NCBI GenBank assembly: GCA_964393325.1
Contig: CAYMTE010000014.1
Location: 1 to 29,305 of the forward strand
Source of the DNA: JBAZWV01 sp964393325
GTDB taxonomy: Bacteria; Patescibacteriota; Patescibacteriia; 2-12-FULL-60-25
Direction: 5' to 3'
DNA length: 29,305 nucleotides
Of this stretch, positions 5,809-13,524 are shown one piece after another. Position numbers and translations under genes: made by a program. Under the pieces are notes generated by a model. It worked only from the letters and a program-made list of their open reading frames with translations, was not told where the DNA came from and ran no database searches. The first letter of the stretch is position 1. The number at the start of each line of letters is the position of its first letter.

Positions 5809-6441
5809 ATGAGCAAGATTAATATCTACAATCAGGAAGGCAAGATCGTCGGAGATCTCGAATTGAACCCGACGCATTTTGGCGTGAAGGTTGATCCGGC
5901 ACTCGTCCACGAGGTCGTTGTTGCCGCGCAGGCGAACGCGCGAACACACACCGGACACACCAAGACAAAGGGTGAGGTTCGCGGTGGTGGAAAGAAGCCA
6001 TGGAAGCAAAAGGGCACGGGTCGCGCGCGCCAAGGTTCGACGCGAAACCCGCACTGGGTTGGTGGTGGTGTTGCACATGGTCCGCGCAAGGAGCGCAACT
6101 TTGAAGTGAAGGTGAATCGAAAGGTTCGTCAGAAGGCGTTGTTCATGGCGTTGTCCGACAAGGTCGCACACGAAAAACTCGTGGTGCTTGAATCGCTCGC
6201 GACAGAAACGCCGAAGACGAAGGTTGCCGCAACGACGCTCAAGAAGCTGCCGATCGGTCGCCGAACGTTGTTCGTCATCCCATCATCGAGCCCGGAGAAG
6301 CTTCGCATGGTGCGCAACCTTCAGAACGTGAAACTCGTGACGGTGAACTCACTCTCTCTCGTTGATGTTGTGAGCTATCCGACCGTGTTGTTCGAAAAGG
6401 ATGCGGTTCCGGTTTTTGAAACTCTCTACCGTAACGCCTAA
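5809..6441 (+). CDS. rplD: 50S ribosomal protein L4
   Basis: This 210-residue protein lines the polypeptide exit tunnel. The long tunnel loop is present (ARTHTGHTKTKGEVRGGGKKPWKQKGTGRARQGSTRNPHWVGGG, spread over residues ~43-87), rich in Gly, Arg and Lys as in all L4. The C-terminal Rossmann-like half ends with SLVDVVSYPTVLFEKDAV. L4 is the autoregulator of the S10 operon in E. coli and of some other bacteria, which makes it the first candidate ligand for the structured region upstream of rplC. It starts 5 bases after rplC without a Shine-Dalgarno. Confidence 0.96.
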   Translation: MSKINIYNQEGKIVGDLELNPTHFGVKVDPALVHEVVVAAQANARTHTGHTKTKGEVRGGGKKPWKQKGTGRARQGSTRNPHWVGGGVAHGPRKERNFEVKVNRKVRQKALFMALSDKVAHEKLVVLESLATETPKTKVAATTLKKLPIGRRTLFVIPSSSPEKLRMVRNLQNVKLVTVNSLSLVDVVSYPTVLFEKDAVPVFETLYRNA

Positions 6442-6446
6442 CGCAT

Positions 6447-6854
6447 ATGGGAATTCTTGATCGCATCAAACAGAAGCCGACGTCTTCCAAGAAGACGAGC
6501 GAAGAGACGAAGAAGACCGTTGAGAAAACGGAAGAGGTTCTCGTTGCGCCGGGATCGGTGAGCAAGAGTACCGCATCTTCTCTGCTCCTCGTCGCTCCGC
6601 ATGTGAGCGAAAAAGCCGCGGTGCTTGCCTCGAAGGGGACATACGTTTTCGATGTTCCGTGCTCGGCGAATAAGCTCGAGGTTCGAAAAGCCGTCGAGTC
6701 GCTGTACAGCGTCCACGTTTCGGACGTTCGGATGGTTCGTGGAAAGGGAAAAGTCGTGCGACGTGGTCGAGTCGCGGGAAGCCGAAAAGATTGGAAGAAA
6801 GCGCTCGTGAGTCTGAAGAAGGGCGAGAAGCTCGATCTCTACCAAGGAGTCTAA
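6447..6854 (+). CDS. rplW: 50S ribosomal protein L23 with N-terminal extension
   Basis: The 135-residue protein carries the L23 core from residue ~50 (APHVSEKAAVLASKGTYVFDV, ANKLEVRKAVESLYSVHVSDVRMVRGKGK). L23 sits at the tunnel exit and is the docking site for trigger factor and SRP. Ordinary L23 is about 95-100 residues; here ~45 extra N-terminal residues are Lys/Glu/Ser/Thr-rich and probably disordered, preceded by a short helix (MGILDRIKQK). The extension may project from the exit site, but this is inference. The start is 5 bases after rplD. Confidence 0.93.
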   Translation: MGILDRIKQKPTSSKKTSEETKKTVEKTEEVLVAPGSVSKSTASSLLLVAPHVSEKAAVLASKGTYVFDVPCSANKLEVRKAVESLYSVHVSDVRMVRGKGKVVRRGRVAGSRKDWKKALVSLKKGEKLDLYQGV

Positions 6855-6857
6855 TAT

Positions 6858-7688
6858 ATGCCTATTAAGAAATATCGCCCGGTAACCAAGGGGCGCCGTC
6901 TCTCGTCGGTGCAGGATTTTTCCGATATCACGCGCAGTGAGCCGGAGAAGAGCCTCATCATCCCACGGAAGCAGTGGGCGGGTCGCACAAATGGCAAAAT
7001 CACCGTTCGCCACAAGGGCGGAGGCGTGAAGCGCTATCTCCGCATCGTGGATTTTATTCGCGATAAATTTGATATTCCGGCCACGGTCGACTCGATCGAG
7101 TACGATCCAGGTCGCGGTGCTCGCATCTCTCTCCTTGTGTATAAGGATGGAGAAAAGCGATACATCGTTGCACCGGATGGCTTGAAGGTTGGAGATGTCC
7201 TCTTGTCTTCCAAGAATACGATCGATATCAATGTGGGAAACCGCATGCCGCTCGAGAAGATGCCGGTTGGTATCATGGTTCACTCTATCGAGTTGCAGCC
7301 AGGAAAGGGCGGTCAGTTGGCTCGAGGCGCGGGAACATCTGTTCAGCTCATGGCTGTCGAGGGTCCGTATGCGACACTGAAGCTCCCGTCTGGAGAAATG
7401 CGCAACGTCGCAAAGGCATGCATGGCGACCATTGGAACGGTTTCAAACCCGGACTGGCGTCTTGTGCGCTGGGGGAAGGCTGGCCGCATGCGTTTGCGCG
7501 GCATTAAGCCGACCGTTCGTGGAAAGGTGATGAACCCGGTTGATCACCCACACGGTGGTGGTGAAGGTAAGCACCCAATTGGTATGAAGTATGCGAAGAC
7601 GAAGTGGGGCAAGCACGCGATGGGTGTAAAGACACGCAAGTCCAACCGATCGTCAAACGCATTGATCATCGAACGCCGCAAGAAATAA
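6858..7688 (+). CDS. rplB: 50S ribosomal protein L2
   Basis: This 276-residue protein is needed for subunit association and peptidyl-transferase function. Signature segments are RNNGKITVRHKGGGVKR-like (here GRTNGKITVRHKGGG), PVGIMVHSIELQPGKGGQLARGAG and the highly conserved MNPVDHPHGGGEGK near the C-terminus, containing the functionally important His. Length is normal. It is one of the few genes in the operon with a plausible Shine-Dalgarno: AAGGAG lies inside the end of rplW, 9 bases before the ATG. Confidence 0.97.
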   Translation: MPIKKYRPVTKGRRLSSVQDFSDITRSEPEKSLIIPRKQWAGRTNGKITVRHKGGGVKRYLRIVDFIRDKFDIPATVDSIEYDPGRGARISLLVYKDGEKRYIVAPDGLKVGDVLLSSKNTIDINVGNRMPLEKMPVGIMVHSIELQPGKGGQLARGAGTSVQLMAVEGPYATLKLPSGEMRNVAKACMATIGTVSNPDWRLVRWGKAGRMRLRGIKPTVRGKVMNPVDHPHGGGEGKHPIGMKYAKTKWGKHAMGVKTRKSNRSSNALIIERRKK

Positions 7689-7689
7689 T

Positions 7690-8010
7690 ATGTCTCGAAG
7701 TCTTAAAAAGGGTCCATTTACGGAACCGAAACTCTTGGCCAAGGTGGCGAAGGTTAAACCGGGCGAAAAGAAGGTTATTAAAACCTGGTATCGCTCGTCG
7801 ACCATCACCCCGGTCATGGTTGGTCATACCTTTGGCGTGCACAACGGCAGAATTCACGTGCCGGTGTTTGTCATTGAAAATATGGTTGGTCACAAGCTTG
7901 GGGAATTCGCGCCGACGCGCAAGTTCGTCCGTCATGGTGGAAAGATGCAAAAGGATATGGAAACAGGGAAGGCGGCTTCGCCGGCTCCTGCTCCAGCCGC
8001 GAAGAAATAA
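7690..8010 (+). CDS. rpsS: 30S ribosomal protein S19
   Basis: The 106-residue protein has the canonical start MSRSLKKGPF and core ITPVMVGHTFGVHNGRIHVPVFV, GHKLGEFAPTRKF. S19 lies in the 30S head and contacts S13 and the A-site tRNA. The C-terminus is extended by ~14 residues of Ala/Pro/Lys (ASPAPAPAAKK). It starts 1 base after the rplB stop, with no Shine-Dalgarno, suggesting translational coupling. Confidence 0.96.
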   Translation: MSRSLKKGPFTEPKLLAKVAKVKPGEKKVIKTWYRSSTITPVMVGHTFGVHNGRIHVPVFVIENMVGHKLGEFAPTRKFVRHGGKMQKDMETGKAASPAPAPAAKK

Positions 8011-8013
8011 TCT

Positions 8014-8436
8014 ATGGATGTCCACGCTTCCCTCCGCCATCTTCGTATGGCCCCCCGCAAAGTCCGACTCGTCGTTGACTTGGTTCGCGGGCTTCCCGTT
8101 GCTGAGGCTGAACTCCGCTTGTCGTTTTTGAAACGCGATGCGGCTCGTCCGGTGCTCAAGCTCTTGCGTTCTGCGATTGCAAACGCGTCTCATAATTTCA
8201 AGCTCGATCCCTCAACGCTCGTGGTCAAGACGATCACGGCAGATGGTGGGGTGACGCTTAAGCGATTCCGCCCTCGCGCAATGGGTCGAGCGGCGCCGAT
8301 TCGGAAACGCACGACGCATATTAATTTGACGCTTGCGCCGGCATCTGAAATCACCTACGGCAAGAAGAAAGCGAAGAAGATTGCCGCGATGACAAAGGCA
8401 AAGACGGCGTCGAAAGGTAAGAAAACAACCGCGTAA
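8014..8436 (+). CDS. rplV: 50S ribosomal protein L22
   Basis: The 140-residue protein contains the L22 core: LRMAPRKVRLVVDLVRG, SAIANASHNF and, in the tunnel beta-hairpin, LKRFRPRAMGRAAPIRKRTTHI. L22 lines the exit tunnel opposite L4 and binds all domains of 23S rRNA. About 25 extra C-terminal residues are Lys/Ala/Thr-rich. The start is 3 bases after rpsS. Confidence 0.95.
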   Translation: MDVHASLRHLRMAPRKVRLVVDLVRGLPVAEAELRLSFLKRDAARPVLKLLRSAIANASHNFKLDPSTLVVKTITADGGVTLKRFRPRAMGRAAPIRKRTTHINLTLAPASEITYGKKKAKKIAAMTKAKTASKGKKTTA

Positions 8437-8440
8437 TCCT

Positions 8441-9172
8441 ATGGGTCACAAAGTTCATCCCAAAGTGTTCCGACTTGGTACGACCACGACATGGCCGTCG
8501 CGTTGGTTTGCCCGCGATGCGGCGTATCGCGATCACCTTCGTCAGGACGTTCGCATTCGCGAGTTCATGAAGAAAGAGCTCAAAGATGCGCAGGTCAGCC
8601 AGGTCTCCATCGAGCGATCGCGCGGTGCGCTCGCGATCACGATCCATACGGGTAAGCCCGGTCTCGTGATCGGTCGTTCGGGTGCAGGTATTGAAGAGCT
8701 CAAGAAAAAGTTCCTCAAAGCTTTTTTTCCAGGCAAGAAAGTTCAGTTTCAGTTGAATGTCGTCGAGACGCCGAAAGCGTCACTCGAGTCGACGATCGTT
8801 GCGCAGCAGGTTGCGCAGGATCTGGAACGCCGTATGGCCTTCCGCCGCGTGTTGAAGATGACGATCGAACGCGTGAAGAAGGCGGGCGCACTCGGTGTGA
8901 AGATCGCGGTTTCCGGTCGATTGAACGGTGCGGAAATCGCGCGCCGTGAACAGCTCGGTTGGGGAAAAATCCCGTTGACGAACCTCCGCGCAGATATCGA
9001 TTACGCCCAAGATACGGCACACACGATGGCCGGCGCGATTGGTGTAAAGGTCTGGATCTATCGCGGCGATATTTTTGAACAAGATCGTTTGCAGCAGTAC
9101 CAGCCGACCACGCCGTCGCGTCATGGTTCTCGCGATCGCCGTCCCGCTCCGCGCGCCTCGCAGGCCGCGTAA
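8441..9172 (+). CDS. rpsC: 30S ribosomal protein S3
   Basis: The 243-residue protein begins MGHKVHPKVFRLG and has a KH domain with the GxxG loop (TGKPGLVIGRSGAGIEELKK) followed by the C-terminal S3 domain (GALGVKIAVSGRLNGAEIARREQ, GAIGVKVWIYRGD). It forms the mRNA entry site with S4 and S5 and has helicase activity there. The last ~25 residues are Arg/Pro/Ala-rich. It starts 4 bases after rplV. Confidence 0.97.
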   Translation: MGHKVHPKVFRLGTTTTWPSRWFARDAAYRDHLRQDVRIREFMKKELKDAQVSQVSIERSRGALAITIHTGKPGLVIGRSGAGIEELKKKFLKAFFPGKKVQFQLNVVETPKASLESTIVAQQVAQDLERRMAFRRVLKMTIERVKKAGALGVKIAVSGRLNGAEIARREQLGWGKIPLTNLRADIDYAQDTAHTMAGAIGVKVWIYRGDIFEQDRLQQYQPTTPSRHGSRDRRPAPRASQAA

Positions 9173-9184
9173 TATCCCACGTCT

Positions 9185-9595
9185 ATGTTGATTCCGAAAA
9201 AGGTTAAACACCGAAAGCATCATAAGGGCCGTGCCCGCAACATCCGCCACGCGACCGACAAGCTCGAGCTCGCGTTCGGATCGTACGGCCTCAAGGCGAT
9301 GACGCCCGCGTGGGTGTCGGCTCGTCAGATTGAAGCTGCACGTCGCGTGCTGACACGTTATACGAAGCGTGGGGGAAAGATCTGGATTCGCATCTTTGCG
9401 GACAAGCCGATCACGAAGAAGGGGAATGAAGTGCCGATGGGTGCCGGTAAAGGTGCTGTCGACCACTACATCGCGGTTGTGAAGCCGGGAACGATCCTCT
9501 TCGAGATGGATGGCATTACGCCAGAGTCGGCGAAAGAAGCGCTTGAGCTCGCTCGCTACAAACTCGCGTGTCGCGCCTCGTACGTCACCAAGTAA
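9185..9595 (+). CDS. rplP: 50S ribosomal protein L16
   Basis: The 136-residue protein starts MLIPKKVKHRKHHKGR and includes FGSYGLKAMTPAWVSARQIEAARR, GKIWIRIFADKP and EVPMGAGKGAVDHYIAVVKPG, all standard L16 segments. L16 organises the tRNA-binding face of the 50S near the A site. The residue equivalent to the hydroxylated Arg of E. coli lies in the PMGAGKG loop region, where this protein has Ala rather than Arg. Gap to rpsC is 12 bases. Confidence 0.96.
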   Translation: MLIPKKVKHRKHHKGRARNIRHATDKLELAFGSYGLKAMTPAWVSARQIEAARRVLTRYTKRGGKIWIRIFADKPITKKGNEVPMGAGKGAVDHYIAVVKPGTILFEMDGITPESAKEALELARYKLACRASYVTK

Positions 9596-9600
9596 TCTCT

Positions 9601-9795
9601 ATGCTGAATTCCAAAGAACTTGCGCAAAAGACGCGCCAGGAACTCGCAACGATGGCTTCGACCCTCCGCGCGACCGTTCGAGACACTCGCTTCAAAGTTG
9701 CCACGCGGCAACACACGAAGGTCCGAACCCTCCGCGAGGCACGACGAGATCTCGCTCGCGTTCTCACCGCCCTTCATTCGTCAACTCATTCCTAA
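9601..9795 (+). CDS. rpmC: 50S ribosomal protein L29
   Basis: A 64-residue two-helix protein (MLNSKELAQKTRQELATMASTLR ... KVRTLREARRDLARVLTAL). L29 sits at the tunnel exit beside L23. The ATG at 9601 was chosen over an upstream in-frame ATG inside rplP because it gives the normal L29 length and start. No Shine-Dalgarno is visible; it follows rplP by 5 bases. Confidence 0.92.
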   Translation: MLNSKELAQKTRQELATMASTLRATVRDTRFKVATRQHTKVRTLREARRDLARVLTALHSSTHS

Positions 9796-9804
9796 TTCTC
9801 TCGT

Positions 9805-10104
9805 ATGGCAAACGCCACATCCACAACCAAGAGCACGACCCGTCAAGCGGGGGAAGCTCGCTCGCGCCGACGCCTCGAGGGAACCGTTGTGTCCACCTCC
9901 ATGGCGAAGACGATCGTCGTCAAGATCGATCGCCGCATCGCACACGCGAAGTACGGAAAATATTTTACGCTTTCCAAGAAATTCAAGACGCATGATGAGC
10001 ATGGCAAGGCCAAGCTCGGTGATGTCGTCGTGATTGAGGAAACGCGCCCGCTCTCCAAGGACAAGCGCTGGCGCTATATCGAGACCGTGAAGTCCGCCGC
10101 ATAA
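9805..10104 (+). CDS. rpsQ: 30S ribosomal protein S17
   Basis: The 99-residue protein carries the S17 OB-fold: RRLEGTVVSTSMAKTIVVKIDRR, HAKYGKYFTLSKKFKTHDE and the GDVVVIEETRPLSKDKRWR segment. It is a primary 16S rRNA binder near the platform. About 20 Ser/Thr/Arg-rich residues extend the N-terminus. It starts 9 bases after rpmC. Confidence 0.95.
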   Translation: MANATSTTKSTTRQAGEARSRRRLEGTVVSTSMAKTIVVKIDRRIAHAKYGKYFTLSKKFKTHDEHGKAKLGDVVVIEETRPLSKDKRWRYIETVKSAA

Positions 10105-10105
10105 T

Positions 10106-10477
10106 ATGGTTCAACATCGTTCAATGCTCAAAGTCGCCGATAATACCGGAGCCAAAAAACTCCAGTGTATTCGCGTACTTGGTGGCTACAAAAAGCGCAC
10201 GGCGGGTCTCGCCGACATCGTGACGTGCGTGGTGAAGGAAGCGGTTCCGCACGGAACGGTCAAAAAGGCGGATATCGTTCACGCCGTGCTCGTTCGCGTG
10301 CACAAGGAGACGCGCCGTCCAGACGGAACATATATTCGATTTGATGATAACGCGGCCGTCATCGTTGATCGGAAGTCTAAAGAGCCAAAGGGCAGCCGTA
10401 TCTTCGGACCGGTTGCGCGCGAACTTCGTGGAAAAGGATTTTCGAAGATCGTGTCGTTGGCTCCCGAAGTCCTCTAA
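10106..10477 (+). CDS. rplN: 50S ribosomal protein L14
   Basis: The 123-residue protein matches L14 throughout: MVQHRSMLKVADNTGAKKLQCIRVLGG, VKKADIVHAVLVR, IRFDDNAAVIVD and GSRIFGPVARELR. L14 contacts 16S rRNA at an intersubunit bridge and is the docking site of the silencing factor RsfS. Length is normal, with no tails. It begins 1 base after rpsQ. Confidence 0.97.
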   Translation: MVQHRSMLKVADNTGAKKLQCIRVLGGYKKRTAGLADIVTCVVKEAVPHGTVKKADIVHAVLVRVHKETRRPDGTYIRFDDNAAVIVDRKSKEPKGSRIFGPVARELRGKGFSKIVSLAPEVL

Positions 10478-10482
10478 CCCCT

Positions 10483-10785
10483 ATGATGAAACTCCATGTC
10501 AAAACCGGTGACCTCGTGAAGGTCGTGGCCGGTACAGATAAGGGAAAGACGGGAAAGGTGATTCAAACCTTCCCACGTCTTTCGCGTGTCGTTGTTGAAG
10601 GGGTGAACCTTTCGAAGCGTCATGTTCGAACGCGTCGCGAGGGGGAGAAGGGGCAGGTCGTTGAGTTCTCGATGCCGATTCACGCGTCGAACGTGATCCG
10701 CATGGAGGATGCGGCTCCGGTGGCATCTGCGCCGAAGAAGACGGCTGCAAAGAAGAAGAAGACGGAAACGAAGGAACAGGCCTAA
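10483..10785 (+). CDS. rplX: 50S ribosomal protein L24
   Basis: The 100-residue protein has the KOW motif (KTGDLVKVVAGTDKGKTGKV), VVVEGVNLSKRHVR and MPIHASNV, the standard L24 order. L24 is one of the two assembly-initiator proteins of the 50S. The final ~20 residues form a Lys/Ala/Thr tail not found in E. coli L24. Gap to rplN is 5 bases. Confidence 0.94.
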   Translation: MMKLHVKTGDLVKVVAGTDKGKTGKVIQTFPRLSRVVVEGVNLSKRHVRTRREGEKGQVVEFSMPIHASNVIRMEDAAPVASAPKKTAAKKKKTETKEQA

Positions 10786-10789
10786 TTGT

Positions 10790-11326
10790 ATGACGATTAA
10801 AGAACGCTACGCACAAGAGATCGCGCCGGCTCTCGCAAAAGAGTTCAGCATTACAAATGCGCTTGCCGTGCCAAAAGTGACGGCAGTGACGGTGTCGATC
10901 GGAACGTCTCACGGCATCAAGGATGCAAAATTCCTTGATATTGCCGAGAGCACGCTTCAGCGCATCACCGGTCAAAAGCCGGTACGCACAAAAGCGAAGA
11001 AGTCGATCGCAAGTTTCAAGATTCGCCAAGGAATGATCGTTGGCATGCGCGTGACACTTCGCGGGCCGCGCATGTGGCACTTCCTCGAGAAGTTGCTCAA
11101 GGTGACGTTCCCGCGCATCCGTGACTTCCGCGGCATCTCGCCGAAGATGATCGATGCACAAGGAAACGTGTCGATCGGGTTCCGTGAATTCCTTCCATTC
11201 CCAGAGATCCGTCCCGATGAAGTCGAGCGGGTACACGGTCTCGAAGTGACGGTTTCGACCACGGCAAAAAATCGGGAGAAGGGTCGAGCACTTTTAACCG
11301 CTCTGGGCTTTCCGTTCAAAGACTAA
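10790..11326 (+). CDS. rplE: 50S ribosomal protein L5
   Basis: The 178-residue protein shows the L5 order: helix MTIKERYAQEIAPAL, VPKVTAVTVSIGTS, ITGQKPVRTKAKKSIASFKIRQG, VTLRGPRMWHFLEKL, and DFRGISPKMIDAQGNVSIGFREF. L5 binds 5S rRNA and contacts P-site tRNA and S13. The start at 10790 replaces a 27-residue Arg-rich in-frame extension that overlaps rplX and has no homology. It begins 4 bases after rplX. Confidence 0.96.
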   Translation: MTIKERYAQEIAPALAKEFSITNALAVPKVTAVTVSIGTSHGIKDAKFLDIAESTLQRITGQKPVRTKAKKSIASFKIRQGMIVGMRVTLRGPRMWHFLEKLLKVTFPRIRDFRGISPKMIDAQGNVSIGFREFLPFPEIRPDEVERVHGLEVTVSTTAKNREKGRALLTALGFPFKD

Positions 11327-11329
11327 TCT

Positions 11330-11515
11330 ATGGCAACTGAATCTCAAATCGCCAAATCGAAGCGTACGCCGAAATTTTCGTCGCGTCTCGTTCGTCGTTG
11401 TTGGCGCTGTGGCCGAAAACATGGCTATATGCGCGACTTCGATCTCTGCCGTATCTGCTTCCGCGAGCTTGCAAACCGCGGTGAGCTCCCCGGCGTAACC
11501 AAGGCAAGCTGGTAA
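11330..11515 (+). CDS. rpsN: 30S ribosomal protein S14, zinc-binding type
   Basis: The 61-residue protein is the short, zinc-binding form of S14 (type Z). Cys24, Cys27, Cys40 and Cys43 form two CxxC pairs (CWRC, CRIC) for one zinc ion. Other marks are CGRKHGYMRDFDLCRICFRELA and the terminal KASW. It belongs to the 30S head near S3 and S10. The gap to rplE is 3 bases. Zinc-dependent S14 implies the cell relies on zinc here unless an alternative copy exists elsewhere. Confidence 0.95.
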   Translation: MATESQIAKSKRTPKFSSRLVRRCWRCGRKHGYMRDFDLCRICFRELANRGELPGVTKASW

Positions 11516-11527
11516 TCCTCCATTGTT

Positions 11528-11920
11528 ATGCATACTGATCCCATTAGTGACTTCTTGACGCGACTCCGCAACGGGCAGAGCGCGCATCTCGACTCCGTGC
11601 AGGCTCCGTCCTCGCGGATGAAGTTCACGATTGCAAAAATTTTGGAGCGTGAAGGTTTTGTCGGCAGCGTTTCGGAATCCGCAAACGGCCCGAAGAAGAC
11701 GCTCACGGTCACGTTGAAATACGAAGGTCGGGAACCGGCGATCCGCTTTTTGAAGCGCGTCTCGACGCCAGGTCGCCGCGTGTATCGCGGAGCTGGTGAA
11801 TTGCCACGTGTCTTGTCTGACATTGGTATCGCGATCGTCTCGACGTCCGCAGGCGTCATGACGAATAAGGAAGCACGCAAGCGCAAGCTCGGCGGCGAAA
11901 TTCTCTGCGAAGTCTACTAA
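11528..11920 (+). CDS. rpsH: 30S ribosomal protein S8
   Basis: The 130-residue protein has MHTDPISDFLTRLRNGQ at the start and the C-terminal signature ISTS-like segment (IAIVSTSAGVMTNKEARKRKLGGEILCEVY). S8 binds the central domain of 16S rRNA and in E. coli autoregulates the spc operon. The start is 12 bases after rpsN, with no strong Shine-Dalgarno. Length is normal. Confidence 0.96.
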   Translation: MHTDPISDFLTRLRNGQSAHLDSVQAPSSRMKFTIAKILEREGFVGSVSESANGPKKTLTVTLKYEGREPAIRFLKRVSTPGRRVYRGAGELPRVLSDIGIAIVSTSAGVMTNKEARKRKLGGEILCEVY

Positions 11921-11921
11921 T

Positions 11922-12473
11922 ATGTCCCGCATTGGAAAGAAACCCATCCCCCTCCCGAACGGCGTTGACGCGACGGTTGCCTCGTCGTCCGTCGTGGTGA
12001 AGGGGCCGAAAGGAACCGTGACGGTTCCGTTGCATCCGCTTGTGCGCGTTGCGCTTGAGCAGGATCCTCGATCCCTCGTTGTCAACGTTGTGGACGATAC
12101 CAGCGTCGAACAGAACGCCCTGTGGGGGCTTATGCGACAGTTGATCGCCAATGCCGTTGAAGGCGTTCAAAAGCCGTTTGAAAAAGCGCTTGAGTTCGTC
12201 GGCGTCGGATACAAGGTTGCGCTCGCGGGCCGAACGTTGAATATCGAAGCGGGATTCTCGCACGCCGTTCCCTTCCAAATTCCGGAGGGCATTGAAGCGA
12301 AAGTCGAGAAGCAGATTGTCACGCTTTCGGGTGTTGATAAGCATCTCGTTGGCGAAACCGCGGCGCAGATCCGCCGCATTCGTCCGCCAGAGCCGTATAA
12401 GGGCAAGGGCATTAAATACACGACCGAAACGATCCGTCGCAAGGCCGGTAAGACCGCCGCGAAGGGCGCGTAA
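11922..12473 (+). CDS. rplF: 50S ribosomal protein L6
   Basis: The 183-residue protein begins MSRIGKKPIPLPNGV and has the two repeated L6 domains, the second ending in the RNA-binding PEPYKGKGIKY segment. L6 lies near the GTPase-associated centre and the sarcin-ricin loop. Length is standard. It starts 1 base after rpsH. Confidence 0.97.
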   Translation: MSRIGKKPIPLPNGVDATVASSSVVVKGPKGTVTVPLHPLVRVALEQDPRSLVVNVVDDTSVEQNALWGLMRQLIANAVEGVQKPFEKALEFVGVGYKVALAGRTLNIEAGFSHAVPFQIPEGIEAKVEKQIVTLSGVDKHLVGETAAQIRRIRPPEPYKGKGIKYTTETIRRKAGKTAAKGA

Positions 12474-12482
12474 TGCAATGAT

Positions 12483-12848
12483 ATGAATCGCCAACTCGTA
12501 AAACAAGAAGCTCGTACGCGCCGCATCGCGCGTGTTCGAGCCACTCTCCAGGGGACGACCGAGCGCCCGCGTCTCGCGGTTCGTCGCACGCTGTCGCATG
12601 TCTATGCGCAGGTGATTGATGATACGCTCGGAAAGACGATTGTTTCTGCGTCGGATGCGGATATTGATGCGAAGGACGTTGCTGGAAAAAAGAAAACGGA
12701 GATTGCATTCCTCGTCGGGAAGGTAATCGCTGAACGCGCGAAGGCAAAGGGGATCGAGAAGATCGTCTTTGATCGCCGCGATAAGAAATATCACGGTCGT
12801 GTGAAGGCTGTCGCAGACGGCGCGCGCGATGGTGGACTCCAATTCTAA
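12483..12848 (+). CDS. rplR: 50S ribosomal protein L18
   Basis: The 121-residue protein follows the L18 pattern: an Arg-rich N-terminal tail that binds 5S rRNA (TRRIARVRATLQGTTERPRLAVRRT), SHVYAQVIDDT, and the C-terminal FDRRDKKYHGRVKAVADGARDGGLQF. It delivers 5S rRNA to the ribosome with L5. It starts 9 bases after rplF; an A-rich stretch precedes the ATG but no Shine-Dalgarno. Confidence 0.95.
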   Translation: MNRQLVKQEARTRRIARVRATLQGTTERPRLAVRRTLSHVYAQVIDDTLGKTIVSASDADIDAKDVAGKKKTEIAFLVGKVIAERAKAKGIEKIVFDRRDKKYHGRVKAVADGARDGGLQF

Positions 12849-12852
12849 TACT

Positions 12853-13518
12853 ATGACTGACGACATCCAGAAGGATCAGGCTGCGACATCGACACCAGTC
12901 GACGCGCCGAAAGAAGCGGCCCCAGCGGCCGGAGCTCCGCGTGGTCGGGGCCCCATGGGCGGTCCGCGTGGACAAGGCGGTCGTGGGGGATTTGGAAACC
13001 GCGGTGGTCGCGGCGGTGGTCGCATGGGCGGCCGCGGCGGCCGTCCGAATGACGGACAGCAGGTTGAATCCGACTACGAAGAAAAGAACCTCGAAGTTGC
13101 GCGCGTCACGCGTGTGACGAAGGGAGGAAAGCGCATGCGATTCCGCGCGCTTACCGTGATCGGAAATCGCAAAGGACGCGTTGGGTTTGGCCTTGCGAAA
13201 GGTCTCGACGTGGCTGGCGCAACCTCGAAGGCGACGGCACAGGCACGAAAATCTCTCCTCACGATTCCTCTCGTGAACGAAACGATTCCTCACGCGGTAC
13301 AGGCGAAATTCGCCGCGGCGATCGTTCTCTTGAAGCCGGCTCCGAAAGGAACGGGAATCAAGGCGGGCGGCAGCGTTCGGAACGTGCTTGAGCTTGCAGG
13401 TGTTCCAAACGTGACGTCGAAGATGTTGGGTTCAAAGAACAAGATCAATAACGTGAAGGCGACGTTTAAGGCGCTTCGTCTTCTGAAGATTAAGGCAAAG
13501 GCTCCGAAGGCCGAATAA
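12853..13518 (+). CDS. rpsE: 30S ribosomal protein S5 with Gly/Arg-rich N-terminal extension
   Basis: The 221-residue protein has a normal S5 core from about residue 75: LEVARVTRVTKGGKRMRFRALTVIGN, GRVGFGLAKGLDV, PHAVQAKFAAAIVLLKPAPKGTGIKAGGSVRNVLELAGV. S5 shapes the mRNA entry site and affects decoding fidelity. The first ~70 residues are additional: an acidic/Ala-Pro stretch, then a Gly/Arg block (residues ~30-64) with several RGG units, like RGG-box RNA-binding tails. The start at 12853 was chosen over an in-frame ATG 24 bases upstream inside rplR. The next gene is rplO; rpmD (L30), which normally lies between them, is absent. Confidence 0.95.
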   Translation: MTDDIQKDQAATSTPVDAPKEAAPAAGAPRGRGPMGGPRGQGGRGGFGNRGGRGGGRMGGRGGRPNDGQQVESDYEEKNLEVARVTRVTKGGKRMRFRALTVIGNRKGRVGFGLAKGLDVAGATSKATAQARKSLLTIPLVNETIPHAVQAKFAAAIVLLKPAPKGTGIKAGGSVRNVLELAGVPNVTSKMLGSKNKINNVKATFKALRLLKIKAKAPKAE

Positions 13519-13524
13519 TGCTGT

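Noticed and set aside
11856..12866. 336-residue minus-strand frame across rplF and rplR
   Set aside because: Fully antisense to certain ribosomal genes, with Arg/Leu-rich shadow composition.
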